60,000 nt of DNA from Liolophura sinensis (taxonomy: Eukaryota > Mollusca > Polyplacophora > Chitonida > Chitonidae), in the NCBI RefSeq assembly GCF_032854445.1, contig NC_088300.1, forward strand, positions 17,863,570-17,923,569. The letters are read 5' to 3'. The translations under genes were made by a program, and so were the position numbers. This document shows, one piece after another, positions 35,167-48,500 of this stretch. The notes beneath the pieces were generated by a model that worked only from the letters and a program-made list of their open reading frames with translations, made no database searches and had not been told where the DNA came from. How positions within the stretch are numbered: position 1 is the first letter of the stretch; each line of letters starts with the position of its first letter.

Positions 35167-35794
35167 AAAGCTATTTTATTCTTCACACCTGAAAATGTAG
35201 ATTAAATGTATTTCGGTATGAGATTTGATAAAGTGCTAAAGTTGAGAGGTGTACCTGTCAGTGTAACATAATTGAAGACTCATAATTTGCATGATGCGTA
35301 AGCAAATTCGCAAAAGTACATGTACATGTGTGTATAACTAAAATTATTACAGTTCCTACATTATTCCTATTATTACAGGGACTCAGGAGTTTTACAGAAA
35401 TGAGCTGTATAATCCTAATCAAGAACTGTAACTAAATTAAATATAATCACATCACACAAGTAAAGGTATGTTACAATACCTGCATATACATGTAGCGTAT
35501 TCAATGAGTGCAGGTTACTGGGACAATGAAAACACTGTCTGTGGCTTTAACTGGGACATTCCCTTCAAATTTTAAGGTAATTTTTCAAGTATTATACAAT
35601 CAGTTTTTCTTTTCAAAACTATTTAAGAAGATGTGTTTACTATGTGTTTATACAGATGATTAACACTGCCACTGTAGTGACTGTCATATAAGGTGCATGC
35701 AGCACTACTACATAGAACAAACACAGAAGTAAATTAACAATAAATTCCCACTAGCTGGCTCATTCATGAATTTAAAGGTAATCATTCTTTGGCC

Positions 35795-36325
35795 TAGAAA
35801 ACACCCACATTGTATGTACCTGTACCTGTATGTACATGTAAAGAGGGCAGGTCACTTAAACCTGACACAGGATTTCCTGCTCTTTGAAAATATGTAACCC
35901 CATGTTCACAGGAATGTGAACATTTCTAGAAGTAGCTTAGCACAAGCATAAATATACAAATGTAGGTGTACTATACTAATATTACTAAAGGATTCATTTA
36001 TCTATTTAATTGGTGTTCCATTGAGCAGAGTCTTGGGTTGGGGGGGGGGGGGGGGGCAGTAAGTTGCCGGGGTAACCCACAACCATCAACAACCTGTACT
36101 ATTAAAGGAACGCATATACCATACCATAGGTGTACAATGTGTACTCAACAAAATTATAATAATAATCATTTTTTGACCTAGAACACATCCACATTGTATG
36201 TATGTACATGTAAATAGGGCAGGTAACTTAATGCTGACACAGGATTTCCTGCTCTTTGAAAATATGTAATGCATATACCATACCATAGGTGTACAATGTA
36301 TACTCAACAAAATCATAAACACACA
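35795..36325. repeat. Dispersed local duplication
   Basis: A block with cacattgtatgtacc/tgt, then acaggatttcctgctctttg and aaaatatgtaa, occurs at about 35805-35900 and 36184-36270. A second block, catataccataccataggtg plus tacaatgt, occurs at about 36112-36145 and 36271-36305. So the second copy joins two pieces that are separate in the first. Confidence 0.75.
36040..36056 (+). repeat. 17-G homopolymer
   Basis: An unbroken run of 17 G. Its length is unreliable in most sequencing data, and it could form a G-quadruplex. Confidence 0.9.
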
Positions 36326-36530
36326 ACACAATTTTAAATTGTTTTCTCTTAGTATTAAATACTATGCTAACTTAACAACTGGAGTAAGTATTCATTATCA
36401 ATTGTGGCTTCAATTTCCACCAGAATTTCACATTTTAATGCAACAATCCAAGAGCTACATGTAAGGTAGCATGAAAACAGTGTGGTCGGTAATCTCAGTT
36501 CACTCTAACGGTGGATTTTTTTTTTTTTTT

Positions 36531-36749
36531 TGATTGGTGTTTTACGCCGTACTCAAGAATATTTCACTTATACGATGGCGGCCAGCCATCGTATAAGTGG
36601 GTGAAACAATGAGTGGGTGGAAACCAGGCACAGCCCGGGGGAAACCCACGACCATCCGCAGGTTGTTGACAGACCTTCCCACTTACGGCCGGAGAGGAAG
36701 CCAGCATGAGCTGGACTTGAACTCACAGCGACCGCATTGGTGAGAGGTG
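36531..36749 (-). mobile_element. SINE family 1, near full length with a fold-back
   Basis: Reverse orientation, very close to the family consensus (ggggaaacccacgaccatcc, gaagccagcatgagctggac). At 36565-36599 cacttatacgatggc and its exact complement flank a 5-bp spacer, which intact copies do not have. The head is truncated at about 36749. Confidence 0.88.
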
Positions 36750-37483
36750 CAAAGTATATTTAACACTGTTCCAAATCTGGTGTAGACATGGACAGGTTTA
36801 GGCCTACATATACATGTTCAGTTGTAGAGGACTAAAATGTAAACAATCATACATGTAGGTATGATTAAAAAGTTATTTGTGTGTCCATCAACTTTATGGG
36901 TCTAAGTTTTCCTCCATTTGGGCACTGTAAGCTCTCTGCTCTAACCAGTTCATATTACTATATTTGTTGGCATGCATTTTATTAGTTACTGCTACTGCAC
37001 ATGCTGTACCACACAAAATACTTCCAAAATGATTCCATAAACAATCTTGAGGATATAAATCTCAAATGATCATTTGTATTTCTTTCTTTTTGATGGGATA
37101 AATAAATTAAATGTATAGCTAAAGACATGCACACAGATCTTCGAATTCCAGGTCTCTGAATGGGGTGGCCTATGGCACATGTAGTGTTGAAAACAAAGAT
37201 GATGTAAATACATCTAATTTAAGATACAATCCTATACAACAGCAGGTAAAAGAAGCATCAGTAACAGTACTTGTATTTCATCATCAACAGAAATGGTTTG
37301 ACCTTGACCTTAGGTTAGGCTACACCCGAAAGGTATTGCGAAACACCTACATTCAATGTACATCAATGGCATCACCTGTTGTGGTGAATCATAGCTTAAT
37401 TTGTGCATCAACAAATGTCAAGTGTAACAGATAAGAGTATATCCACATACCTGACACACCTTCATAACTGTATCAGTATATGT

Positions 37484-37714
37484 TTAGCGTTTTTTTTTTA
37501 GAGTCCCACTAATGCATGGAGATAATTTGATGAGAATTTCTATATAGTAGTTCAGGAATTTATCCTGAATGTCCTGGTCTGCCGATTTGTAATCATGTAA
37601 ATATGCTCTGCAGGAAATAACACGCATGTCTTCCAAGTCTTGCTGATTCATCATAACACATTTTCTGTTTCTGTCAACATTCTGAACAGTTGCGTCTCCC
37701 ACAGTATGTGACAC
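37484..37714 (-). CDS. Unidentified 76-codon open frame, possible gene relic
   Basis: Not recognised. The translation has a protein-like composition, with segments MNQQDLEDMRVISC, RAYLHDYKSADQDIQDKFL and NYYIEILIKLSP, and ends in KKKR from an A-rich stretch. The A-run at its end suggests a retrocopy fragment, or it may be the last exon of an unseen gene. No partner exon was found. Confidence 0.2.
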   Translation of the reverse strand: MSHTVGDATVQNVDRNRKCVMMNQQDLEDMRVISCRAYLHDYKSADQDIQDKFLNYYIEILIKLSPCISGTLKKKR

Positions 37715-37841
37715 TGTTGTTTAATCTAAGGCCTCCATGGTTGGTAAAGTGTGACCTCAACCAACCATGCATGAGATACCCGATAATGGCTACTTTACAA
37801 CAATCAACAGGATGTAAATAAAACACAGTACTGATTAATTA

Positions 37842-37940
37842 TTTATTTGATTGTTGTCATACTCGCTTATATAATAGTGGTCAGGTTTACCGGGTGGAGG
37901 TAACCAGGATGCTCAAGTAAACCTCACAAGTAAGCAAGAA
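37842..37940 (-). mobile_element. Degraded SINE fragment
   Basis: ttatttgattgttgtcatac and gggtggaggtaaccaggatg. Diverged family 1 or 3. Confidence 0.45.
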
Positions 37941-38480
37941 AGCCTCACAAGTAAGCCACCAACCCTTGGCGCCAATTCTTGGCACCAACCCTTGGCACCA
38001 ATCCTTGGTACCAACTTTTTACCACCTGCGATATTCAGGTGCATGCCATTTATTGGTGAAAGACAACATAGTGGTTTACAGTGAACATAAGACTAAGTCT
38101 ATAGCCTCACAAGTAAGCCACCAATCCTTGGCATCAACTTTTTACCACATCTGATGTTCAGCTTGCATGCCATATATTGGTGAAGGCAACACAGAGGTCT
38201 TCATTGAACATAAAGCTCAGCCATTAGCCTCAAAAGTAAGCCACCAATCCTTGGCACCATCTATTTACCAGGTGTGACATTCAGCATGCATGCCATTTAT
38301 TGGTGAAAGACAACATAGTGGTCTTCAATGAACATAAGACTAAGTCTATAGCCTCACAAGTAAGTCATCAATCTTTGCCACCAACTTTTTACCACATTTG
38401 ATGTTCAGCATGCATGCCATATATTGGCAAAAGACAACACAGTGGTCTTCAGTGAATGTAAGACTAAGCCTATACCTCAC
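37926..38480. repeat. About 121-bp tandem repeat
   Basis: About four copies of a unit containing cctcacaagtaagccaccaa, tccttggcaccaac, gcatgccatttattggtgaa and agtgaacataagactaag. The first copy also has an internal reiteration of ccttggcaccaa. Confidence 0.85.
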
Positions 38481-39446
38481 AAACACTGTCAACCATTAAG
38501 GCCCTACAAAGGAATCTAGTAGAAATTCTATGTCTAAGAACAGCATTGAAGCCAAACCTTGATATATGATGAACATGTAAATAGAAGTGAGTCATCACTC
38601 ATCAAGAAGCCTACTGTCATACTGTACTTGAAGCCTGAGAATATAACTTTAAAATAAAATCATTAGGTCTTTGGCAAATCATGGTGAGGAAAAGCAATAT
38701 TTCAGGCACTGCAGTCACCTGGAGTTGACTTCCATACAAGTCACAACATCCCCACCCTAATACAGAACCCAACTCCCCTACAAGCCCGTTGTGCACCTAC
38801 TCTCAATAAGCCACACATAGATCCTGCTCCCCAGTTTTGACTTAAACCCCACAACAACAGGCCTGTCTGTACATTATCCTACAGGTATATGTATAAAATA
38901 GCCCAGTGCTGCTTTCCATGCAAAAAAATTCAGGAGACACTGTACATGTACCACCAGTATCAATGTAGTACGGGTTACATGCTTTATAGCTTTGGAGATT
39001 TTAGCATTACATGTACACCTGTATGAGCTTCGATGTTTTCATTATAAACTATTCATTGCTGTGGCATCTCCATGCTGCCGTTTATCCTGAAAATATGTTC
39101 AACAGACCCTGCAAAGGGTTTTTTGTTGCATTATTTCTCACCTGTTCAGACAAAATAACTTTTAGAGGAAAAAACAGTGGAAGGAGGACTAACCCTACCA
39201 CATCTGTATGCTTAACCCCTTCCCCTAACTTGATGTTACAAAGATTCTGATTTGCTGTTTTGAAAAGATATGTGTTTAGGTGTGACAAACCTCCCAAATA
39301 CACATGATAATGCCACAATCTAACTCCGCAACCTCTTACAAAGACAAGCGGCTAGCTGATTGGTGAGCGTAATTTTAAAACTAAAGCATAAGGAATAACG
39401 AGTGATGGATTGTAGCTTAACACTATACATACATGTACCAGGTACA

Positions 39447-39520
39447 TGCATATACTCAAGACTTTTTCACTTCCAACACATGTACCAGCAGTCAGTATTA
39501 TGGGTGGAGATGTTATAAAT
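39447..39520 (-). mobile_element. Degraded SINE tail
   Basis: catatactcaagactttttc and cagtcagtattatgggtgga. A weak match to the SINE family tails. Confidence 0.35.
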
Positions 39521-40136
39521 CCATCGACCTTTGGTTAGTTACTGATGAACTTTCCCACAGATATTACTGTGACTGTATAGATTTGCACATCATACCTGTG
39601 GATGACAACAAGTATAAGACTGCATAAACTGCCACATATTGACAGCTACTCCAAGACTGGTCTCTTGTCCCTTTTGATTAAAGGATGGGACTCCACTAAA
39701 TATAGGACACCAACCAAAACATGGCTGTCTATAGGTACACACTGCAATCACATACACGCGAAAATACTATTTCCAAAAATGAAAAAATTATAGTGACTTT
39801 ATTACTGTCCGGATGGTCAAAATTAAATTGACATGTTTCAATGGTACATGTATGTACACTACATGGGCAAGCTTTTATAGCTCACTTTTCCTTAGACACA
39901 ACGAATCTCACCTGGTTGGTTGGGAAGGTTCATCCAGTAAATTCCCAAGCACCTAGGCCGTAATTCCACAAGGTAACACAGGTATGCATGTCCAAACACT
40001 GCAAGAATCCGCAGTTGCACTTGAAGAATGTGTAGTATCATTTACACACATACTGAAATTCATGAGCCTGTCTGCTCACACTGCATTTCAGCAATAATTT
40101 TACATCACCACTTGCTTCAATATAACATTTGAATTT

Positions 40137-40636
40137 TTGCATAATCGGCTAAACACTGTAATCCACATCACACTTATATTATGCACTGCTCTGTCCACAT
40201 CTGTAATATCTGCTACGCCTACATGGATTACCTGTGTAATCCACAACCGCGCTCACATCTGTTCCATCTACGTGTCATTTGTCTCACACTTGTCATCCGC
40301 CCTGTCTACATCTGTAATATCTGCTACTACTACATGGATTACCTGTGTAATCCACAACCGCGCTCACATCTGTTCCATCTACGTGTCATTTGTCTCACAC
40401 TTGTCATCCGCCCTGTCTACATCTGTAATATCTGCTACTACTACATGGATTACCTGTGTAATCCACAACCGCGCTCACATCTGTTCCATCTACGTGTCAT
40501 TTGTCTCACACTTGTCATCCGCCCTGTCTACATCTGTAATATCTGCTACAACTACATGGATTACCTGTGTAATCCACAACCACACTCACATCTGTTCCAT
40601 CTATGAGTCATCTGTCTCACACTTGTCATCCACAGT
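40137..40636. repeat. 111-bp minisatellite
   Basis: Four near-identical units starting at about 40191, 40302, 40413 and 40524, built on ctgtctacatctgtaatatc and tgcgctcacatctgttcc-like blocks. The period is divisible by three, so long ORFs appear in it; these are not credible genes. Confidence 0.93.
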
Positions 40637-41510
40637 CCTGTCCAGATTTGTAATATCTGCTACAGCCTTGTATCATTTGTCTCATATTTGTGTCATCCAC
40701 AGCCCCGCTTTGCACCTCTAATAGCCACTTCAGCCTTGTATCATTTGTCTCACATTTGTGTCATCCACAGCCCTGCTTCGCACCTCTAATAGCCACTTCA
40801 GCCTTGTACCATTTGTCTCACATTTGTGTCATCCACAGCCCTGCTTCACACCTCTAATAGCCACTTCAGCTTGTATCATTTGTCTCACATTTGTGTCATC
40901 CACAGCCCTGCTTCGCACCTCTAATAGCCACTTCAGCCTTGTATCATTTGTCTCACATTTGTGTCATCCACAGCCCTGCTTCGCACCTCTAATAGCCACT
41001 TCAGCCTTGTATCATTTGTCTCACATTTGTGTCATCCACAGCCCTGCTTCACACCACTAATAGCCACTTCAGCCTTGTACCATTTGTCTCACATTTGTGT
41101 CATCCACAGCCCCACTTCGCACCTCTAATAGCCACTTCAGCCTTGTATCATTTGTCTCACATTTGTGTCATCCACAGCCCTGCTTCACACCTCAAATAGC
41201 CACTACAGCCTTGTTCCATTTGTCTCCCATTTGTGTCATCCACAGCCCTGCTTCACACCTCTAATAGCCACCACATCCTTGTATCATTTGTCTCACATTT
41301 GTGTCATCCATGCCCTGTCCACATCTGTAATAGCCACTACATCCTTGCATCATTTGTCTCACATTTGTGCCACCCATTGCCCTGTCCAAGCCTGTGATAT
41401 CTGCTAAAACTTCGTATCATTTGTCTCACAGTTGTATAGTCCACTGCCCTGCTCCACATCTGTGATGTCTGCTAAAGCTGCATGTATCTTTTTCCTCACA
41501 TTTGTATCAT
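40637..41510. repeat. 69-bp minisatellite adjoining the 111-bp array
   Basis: About ten units of 69 bp with cagccctgcttcgcacctct and aatagccacttcagccttgt then atcatttgtctcacatttgt. It shares the block atttgtctcaca...tgtcatcc with the 111-bp units, so the two arrays derive from one sequence. It degenerates towards 41510. Confidence 0.92.
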
Positions 41511-41732
41511 ATCATGTAGGTGGTATGTAACTAGCTGCTGTACGGCTGATTTGTCACTAAATGTACTTGATGTACATTACACAGTGGTATGCTTAGTGTC
41601 AATCTAATCAAAATTTACTTTTTACCACAGCTGTTTTCATTCACCCATGCATGTTCATCATTTCCATTCAGGCGTACGGAGTTTTGATTGCACTGTATAC
41701 TATAACATTTTCATCTTTACTTCAATTCCTCT

Positions 41733-41935
41733 TCCGCAGGATAATGGTTATGTTGTACAGCGAAAGGATACTGGTTGCGTTGTACAGTGAAAGGATACTG
41801 GTTATGTGGTACAGTGAAAGGACAATGGATATGTTGTACAGTGAAAAAATACTGGTTGCTTTGTAGAGTGAAAGGATACTGGTTATGTTGTACAGTGAAA
41901 GGGTACTGGTTATGTTGTACAGTGAAAGTTGTGTG
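41733..41935. repeat. 27-bp minisatellite
   Basis: About seven to eight units of gttgtacagtgaaaggatac plus tggttat. Confidence 0.92.
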
Positions 41936-42125
41936 TGATTGAGTTTGAACACTCATGTACATGTACAAATGCATGTACTAGGAACAGAGAGCTATTGTCT
42001 CCAGCATAACCTTTGACACAAAGAACAGTCAGTGAGTGAAATCTAGGCTATATGAACATATTCTTAGTAAGGGCGTACAGTGTGCGCGGACACCACAAGA
42101 CTGCAAATTGAGCTCGTTCGACTAT

Positions 42126-42131
42126 TTTATT
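42126..42131 (-). terminator. Candidate polyadenylation signal for TFB2M
   Basis: AATAAA on the minus strand about 400 bp after the stop codon. The choice is tentative. Confidence 0.35.
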
Positions 42132-42217
42132 TTCTGTCTATACTGGATCATGTGACTGCATTCTAAAATCCTGTAACAATAAACAAACCATTCGACATCA
42201 TCGAGAGATCATGACTG

Positions 42218-42545
42218 CAGACTGGGATTATGTGACTGCTGACTGGGACACCACGAATGTACATGTAGGCTGGGATATCAGATCACCGTAATCTGAGATC
42301 ATATGACTCTAGGCTGGGATTACATCTCAGGCTGGGATGCTGTGACTGTTAACTAGGATCATGTTGCTGATGACTGGGGTACTATGACTGTAGTCTGTGA
42401 TCATGTGACTGTAGTCTAGGATCCTGTGACTGTAGACTGGGATCATGTGACGGCTGATGGGAATACAATGACTGTAGTCTGTGATCATGTGACGGTAGAC
42501 TGGGATCATGTGACAGAAGAGTGAAATCATGTGACTATAGACTTG
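42218..42545. repeat. About 20-25 bp minisatellite at the 3' end of TFB2M
   Basis: Twelve or more imperfect units of gactgtagactgggatcatgt. The array extends into the last coding exon of TFB2M and supplies its final codons and stop. Confidence 0.85.
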
Positions 42546-45500
42546 GTTTGTCCTCCACTTTCAGCTGTCTCCTCATCTTGTAGAATGGACACCTCTTTCT
42601 CCAGCAGTAGCTGAAGGTTTGACTCCTGATATTCTGGCCAGGTCAACATAGGCTGGAAAAGACAAATACATTAAAGAGTGCTAAGAAGAAAAAAAGAACT
42701 AACAAAGTTCAATTATTTGTCAATTAATGCACCATGAGAGGACTTATTGACAGTGGACATACCACCATAAGAAATTCAGAATTTTTGAGTTGGTTCAGCT
42801 AAATACAAGAATGAGTTGCATGGAATCCTAATAAAACCTTCTCAGCCAATATTTTTCGAGAAATGTCAGTTAAGAGAATTCTAAAAGGGTAACATGTCAC
42901 TGTTCTAAACTGTCTGCCCAACAAGACATAACAGGCAAATGAGAAAGCGCAAAGGTTCCCATAATGTAACGTTCACTCCTGAATCTCACAAATCAACATA
43001 TGATAGATTGAAAGTGAATGAATTTTGAGTCTAGCAAACCACATATGATCTTCATTTCTATCTATAATGTATTAAAAAGTATTTGTAATTCCCAACGATC
43101 GGTACCGCAGAACGGAAGTTACATACGTGTAGTAGGCCTGATAATTACTACACAATACCGTATCTTACATGTACAGAGTTCTCAGAACATCTCCCATTGT
43201 CTAGGCAATGAGAGGAGGTAACCAAGTCAAAAAATTCAGTCATCGGCCGAGTTTCTAACAATCATGACTTGAGTGAGTTGATAGTCAAAGGGAAACACTG
43301 AGTGAGTTGATAGTCAAAGGGAAACACTTTTTTTTTTCTCTTTAACAACACTCCTGCCATAATGCTGGCCGCAGTCGTATAAGTGAAATATTCTTTAGTC
43401 AGCGTAAAACAACAATCAAATAAATAAATAAATGTTAACAATACTCACATGACAAACCAGATCTGGCCGGAATGTTAACCACCATGAATACAGCCTTTGG
43501 ACTGCTGTTATTTATTTATTTCATTTGTGTTTAAATGTTTAAATTTTGTTACCTAATTCTGCTTAATCTTTGGTGCAAGAAGGCGTGTAATTTGCTACTA
43601 TTCACATGAACAGTCTATAGATTAAAACCCTAACTGAGGAAAACTGACAAGAGGCCATATTTCACCAGTGACCATTTACTAACTATCACACTAGCATCAC
43701 TGCTTTGGATTTACTCTCTATACAGTAATTCTCTTATATTTTACACTATTCAAGACCACACACATCAAGACCCATAATGCCAATTTCCACTGCACGCAGC
43801 GCCATACGCTGATGATGTACACCGCAACGTCATAAAATAGACCATTATTTGTTATGCATAACCATTTCCACTGTACATGGCACGATATGGCTCCTGTGGG
43901 ATGCTGCTTGATAGAGTAAAGATGGTGCAACGTAAAGATGCTATAAAGACTGGACTTATTAATGAACACCAAAATAGCTTCAGTAAAAACAGGTAAAAAG
44001 AACTGGAGAAATAAGGATACCTCGGATTTTAACAGTTATATTTGTTTTAAATTTCAGTGTTTTTGGACTTTTACACAAGTTCACCTTGACCCTGATCCAG
44101 CAAAAGTTAAAAGTATATCATTAAATACCAATGATTAAAACCTCACCTTGTAGATCTGAACATACTGTGCAGGTACCAGATCCTGGACATAGGTCATCAT
44201 GGTGTAGTTCATGAGAATCAGGTGTACCCCAGAACCATGAACCCAAGATCTTTATTAAAAGAAATACCAGACCAAATGTATATACATGTATGCATCAATA
44301 AATTTATCCCACAGAAAATTTAAATTTAAAAGCCTACCTTTCAATTTTGTGATGTTTCAGTTCAATTAGGAACAAAATTGCACACATGGAGAAAATCGAA
44401 AGGGTGCCATGTTATCAATTTAAGCCTACATAAGTTGTTATGTCTATAACTTAAGAATGCAACGGTTTCCCTTGACATCATGCAGACACTGTGTGTGGCG
44501 ACATGATGTTTCCCGTTGCTCTACCATACTGCATTCCATGCCCCAGTCAGAATTCCAGACTAATGGTTGATTCTTAAAGTTACCAAGCACGTCCGAAGAA
44601 AATTATTATTTCTTTTCATTAAATAAGACAAAGATACATGTTCAAATCCAGGTAATATCATAACAGGTACATCAAGGTGTTAAAGACAAAAATAACAATC
44701 AAGTATGGTACTTCTGTATCAGTATTCAAAAACACTCCTATTTTTAAATTTTTATTGGAGTCATTTCCATGTCATCTGCAAGTTCGATGCTCTCATTTTT
44801 CATGAAGTGGAGGTCAGGGAGTTTAAATTAATATTATGCTAAATACTTTCAAAACCCTTAAAATTACATGCCTGAAACAATTCAGACATGTAACCTACAT
44901 CTGAAATATGAACTACATGAATGTAATATGATGTGATTGCGATGATGGACAAAATCATAGGTGATGAGAAACCAGATAGATTGCTGGTTAGAGTTGTGAG
45001 AAATGATACTATTAACTAAAAAAAAATTGCTTAAGCTCCCCAGTTTACTGGTTAAGTATAAGTTTACACAAAAAATGCAACCCAACCCTCAAAATGTGCC
45101 TTGCTCATAACCAACACCTACAGCAGCTTACTAATGATATAGCACGGTAGGGGAGATAACCCAATTTTGTGATCAATCTTGTTCATATCAACTGCATGTC
45201 TAAACAGCTTCTGAATTTGGTTTGGATTAAGTGATGAAATGAGTATTTAAGTGATGAAATATCAGATTTTATTGATTTGCCTAAAATATACCAGCATTTC
45301 TTCCATTCACAAAAACTTAGTGGAAGGACATCTATATGTTAAGTCAGTACTGCGAAAGTGTCGAGTGTCACATCTGATATACTTAGCATTCACTGTGAGA
45401 AAGTGAAGTATTATCATGACACTGTGAAAGAGGACATATAAGGTTCTTCTGTTTAGTCTTTATTATATGGACATCTCCTGCTGGGTGCTCTTTATTGACA

Positions 45501-48500
45501 AGATGTACTTTAGACTATTTGTACTCACTCCATTTTAGGAATAAGGCGGACTCTCTTGACACGGGTCATCTGTTTGAGGAAGGCAATAAACTTGGGTAGC
45601 TCCTCCCACCCTAACACCTCTTCACTGATCCTCGCTTTAGGCTTCAGGTGTACCAGGTACATCATGTCAGGGTCCAAGTTGTCCAGGGACGCCTCCAGAG
45701 GGTGAGCCTGATAGGTATAGTGCCAAGAAAATATAATCATAAATCACGACCAAATACCTTCAGATCAAAAAGCACAAAAAGAACAGCTAATGTCGATGGT
45801 GAAAAACAAAGGAAGTTTAGATTTACGACAGTCGTGCGAGGAATAACAAGCCGTAAAATCCACTCATTTACAGCCCAAAGTGTCTTCCCATGGGTCTGCA
45901 GTTGTCTCCATTCATAAGCATGAAGGTCATTAAGTAAATAATACACATGCACATTACCACAGAAAATAACCCAATTACAGAAATTTAACCTAATATAAAT
46001 AGCTTGTGTGTAAGTTGTTGGACAGAAAATGTCACACGTGCATGTATTTATATTATTAGCACAATGTTGCCAAATTTTACTCCATTAAACTACGCGTGGC
46101 CGAGGAGGTAAGCACACCAGCGCTGCACAATGACCTAAGAGGCTCTCACCAATGAGGTCGCCGTTAGTTAAAGTAAGTGTTGAAAGGCATTCAGATATTT
46201 GAAAACTATGGTGGGCTTTATGAGCCATACTGATAGTATCTAGGAACTCTGAAGTCAAATCAACATCTTTTCCTGACGTTCACCAGAAGGAAGGGAATTT
46301 TGGGAACATTATTACAGTAATCTTTCACTCACGGGTAAAAAAGAGTTCTTGTGACGTCAGAGTTCCTAACCTCTGACAGTAGATGGTCCATAAAGTTCAC
46401 CTTAGAATTCACATGTTTGAGCACCTTTAACTTGTTTCACAAAAATCTAAAAAAAATAAGTGCAAGTATATTTATGTATAGTTTTAAGTGCTCTATTTAG
46501 TGGTGCCTACTTCAATTTTACGAGGTCTTTTCCTTTCACTTTGGACTTGAAAGGTTACCTTCCCGGGTTCTGCGCCATTTCCTCCCACCACAAAGCTGGC
46601 TGCCGTCGTATAAGTGAAATAATCTTAAGTATGGCATAACACCCCAATCAAATGAATACATAAACAAATCGATCAATTCAGCTACATGAACCAGGCATAC
46701 TTACTACAAGCATTCGCCTCCTTGAAGGAATAGGAGGGCTGAACAACGATTTATCCACCTGTAAAAAATGTACAAAACAAAGATGTCATTGTGCTTTATC
46801 ATATCAGTACTCCAGGAAAAGCTTAAAAATACTTCCCTTTCATTACATGTACTTTTTGTTGTTTATCAAATTATTTGATTCAAATCTTACCCAGTCTTAA
46901 AAATCGTTTTCAGAAAATCTTTATATCCATGGGATTAGGTTTGCATGACATATACAATATGTACAAGGAATATAAGGTATTTTTCTAAATTTGGTGGTGA
47001 TATTTCATGGTTTGTGTTGTCCTGAGATTTAGCATCAGTTATAACGTTATTTCAGCACTATTACAGGTGGTGTTTCCTGTTCGCAAGTTGGTGTATACAT
47101 TTATAGTGCTGCCCCACTGCATTGCTATGTCAAAGACAGCAGACATGATGCCTCACCCAGTTACTCTTACATCAGACTAACCAACATGACATGACAGGAA
47201 ACTACCAAGATTTACAAGTTTAAAGTGCATGTGGCCTAGGGATGACCTAACTAAAGTCTCACACTTTTAAGCCTGACCAAAATCAGAACTAATGAATAAA
47301 TGTTAAGCTAATTGCACACATTTTAAATAAATAAATAAATTTCATGGACAACTATTTTATTTATTTGGTTGCATCAGTTTTTCGTTCATAATATGGCTGT
47401 GGAGGAAACAGAGAGAATAAGCAAGATGACTGCGGCTGAAATTTACACACTACATGTATGTGCGAGAAAACAAACCCATGCATCATTTCACCAGGTTACT
47501 ATGTTAAAGTTTTGTGACTCTCCATAATCCAGCATAATTCAGCCAATTTCAGCAAATGCCTGACTTTACAAGGGATCAGGAAAAGTATCAAGATGAAAAC
47601 TTTGAAAAGTGCATGTGAAAAACTGAACTGAGCTGAATTCTAGGCTGTCATCAAAGTGTGTAAGGTTGTAGAGTACGCATAGATGACCCTGCTTTGGTTT
47701 ATCCCTTATGATTATGCATCCTGATGCACTACCCACAAAAGCCATCTGGCTCATTGCAACAGCTTTCTTGTAAGTTTATGCCAAATAATATAATATAATA
47801 ATGTGTTTATTGCAGACAGGATGTCCATACACCCACCCACAAAAGCCATCTGGCTCATTACAACAGCTTTCTTGTAAGTTTATGCCAAATAATATAATAT
47901 AATAATGTGTTTATTGCAGACAGGATGTCCATACACAGAGATGTATAACAGTGAATGTGAGATAAGATGGAATAATGTTAAGGTCAACAATGCAAGTACC
48001 TGTTAATACAACATATGACACAAATCACATAAAGGTGATCCCTTAAAGCAGAACCCCAACGCCTTTATTTTCATATTAAATGCTCCCTAGACACAACATT
48101 TTTGCTATGTTAGTATGTAAACTACATTTAAAAAAATATTATTTTAACTAAATCCACTTTAAAAACCGCATTAAAGTTGGTCTGTCTGCCTATCTTGTTG
48201 GCCGCACAGCCCTGCACTGACAAACCCATGCATTAGGCCTACCCACCAAGTGCTTTTCCTGAAGCTATCGTTTGACTTAATCTACAATTACCCCTACGTG
48301 TACACTTCTTACTTAGCACCCTGAAAATCATATATGTGAAACAGTTTTACAACAAACATTATGAAAGATACCGGAGTTGCATTACATCCTGGAGAAGCGT
48401 GTACAGCATAGTGAGGGGGTGATATGATGACCAATTTTTGGTCACATAGTGGCCACCATAGATGACGTAAGTGAATTGGATGAATTGGACATCAATGGAA

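Noticed and set aside
40137-41407. 194- and 141-codon open frames with repeated CNPQPRSH-like blocks
   Set aside because: 111-bp and 69-bp tandem repeats with periods divisible by three; no start context, exon signal or family match.
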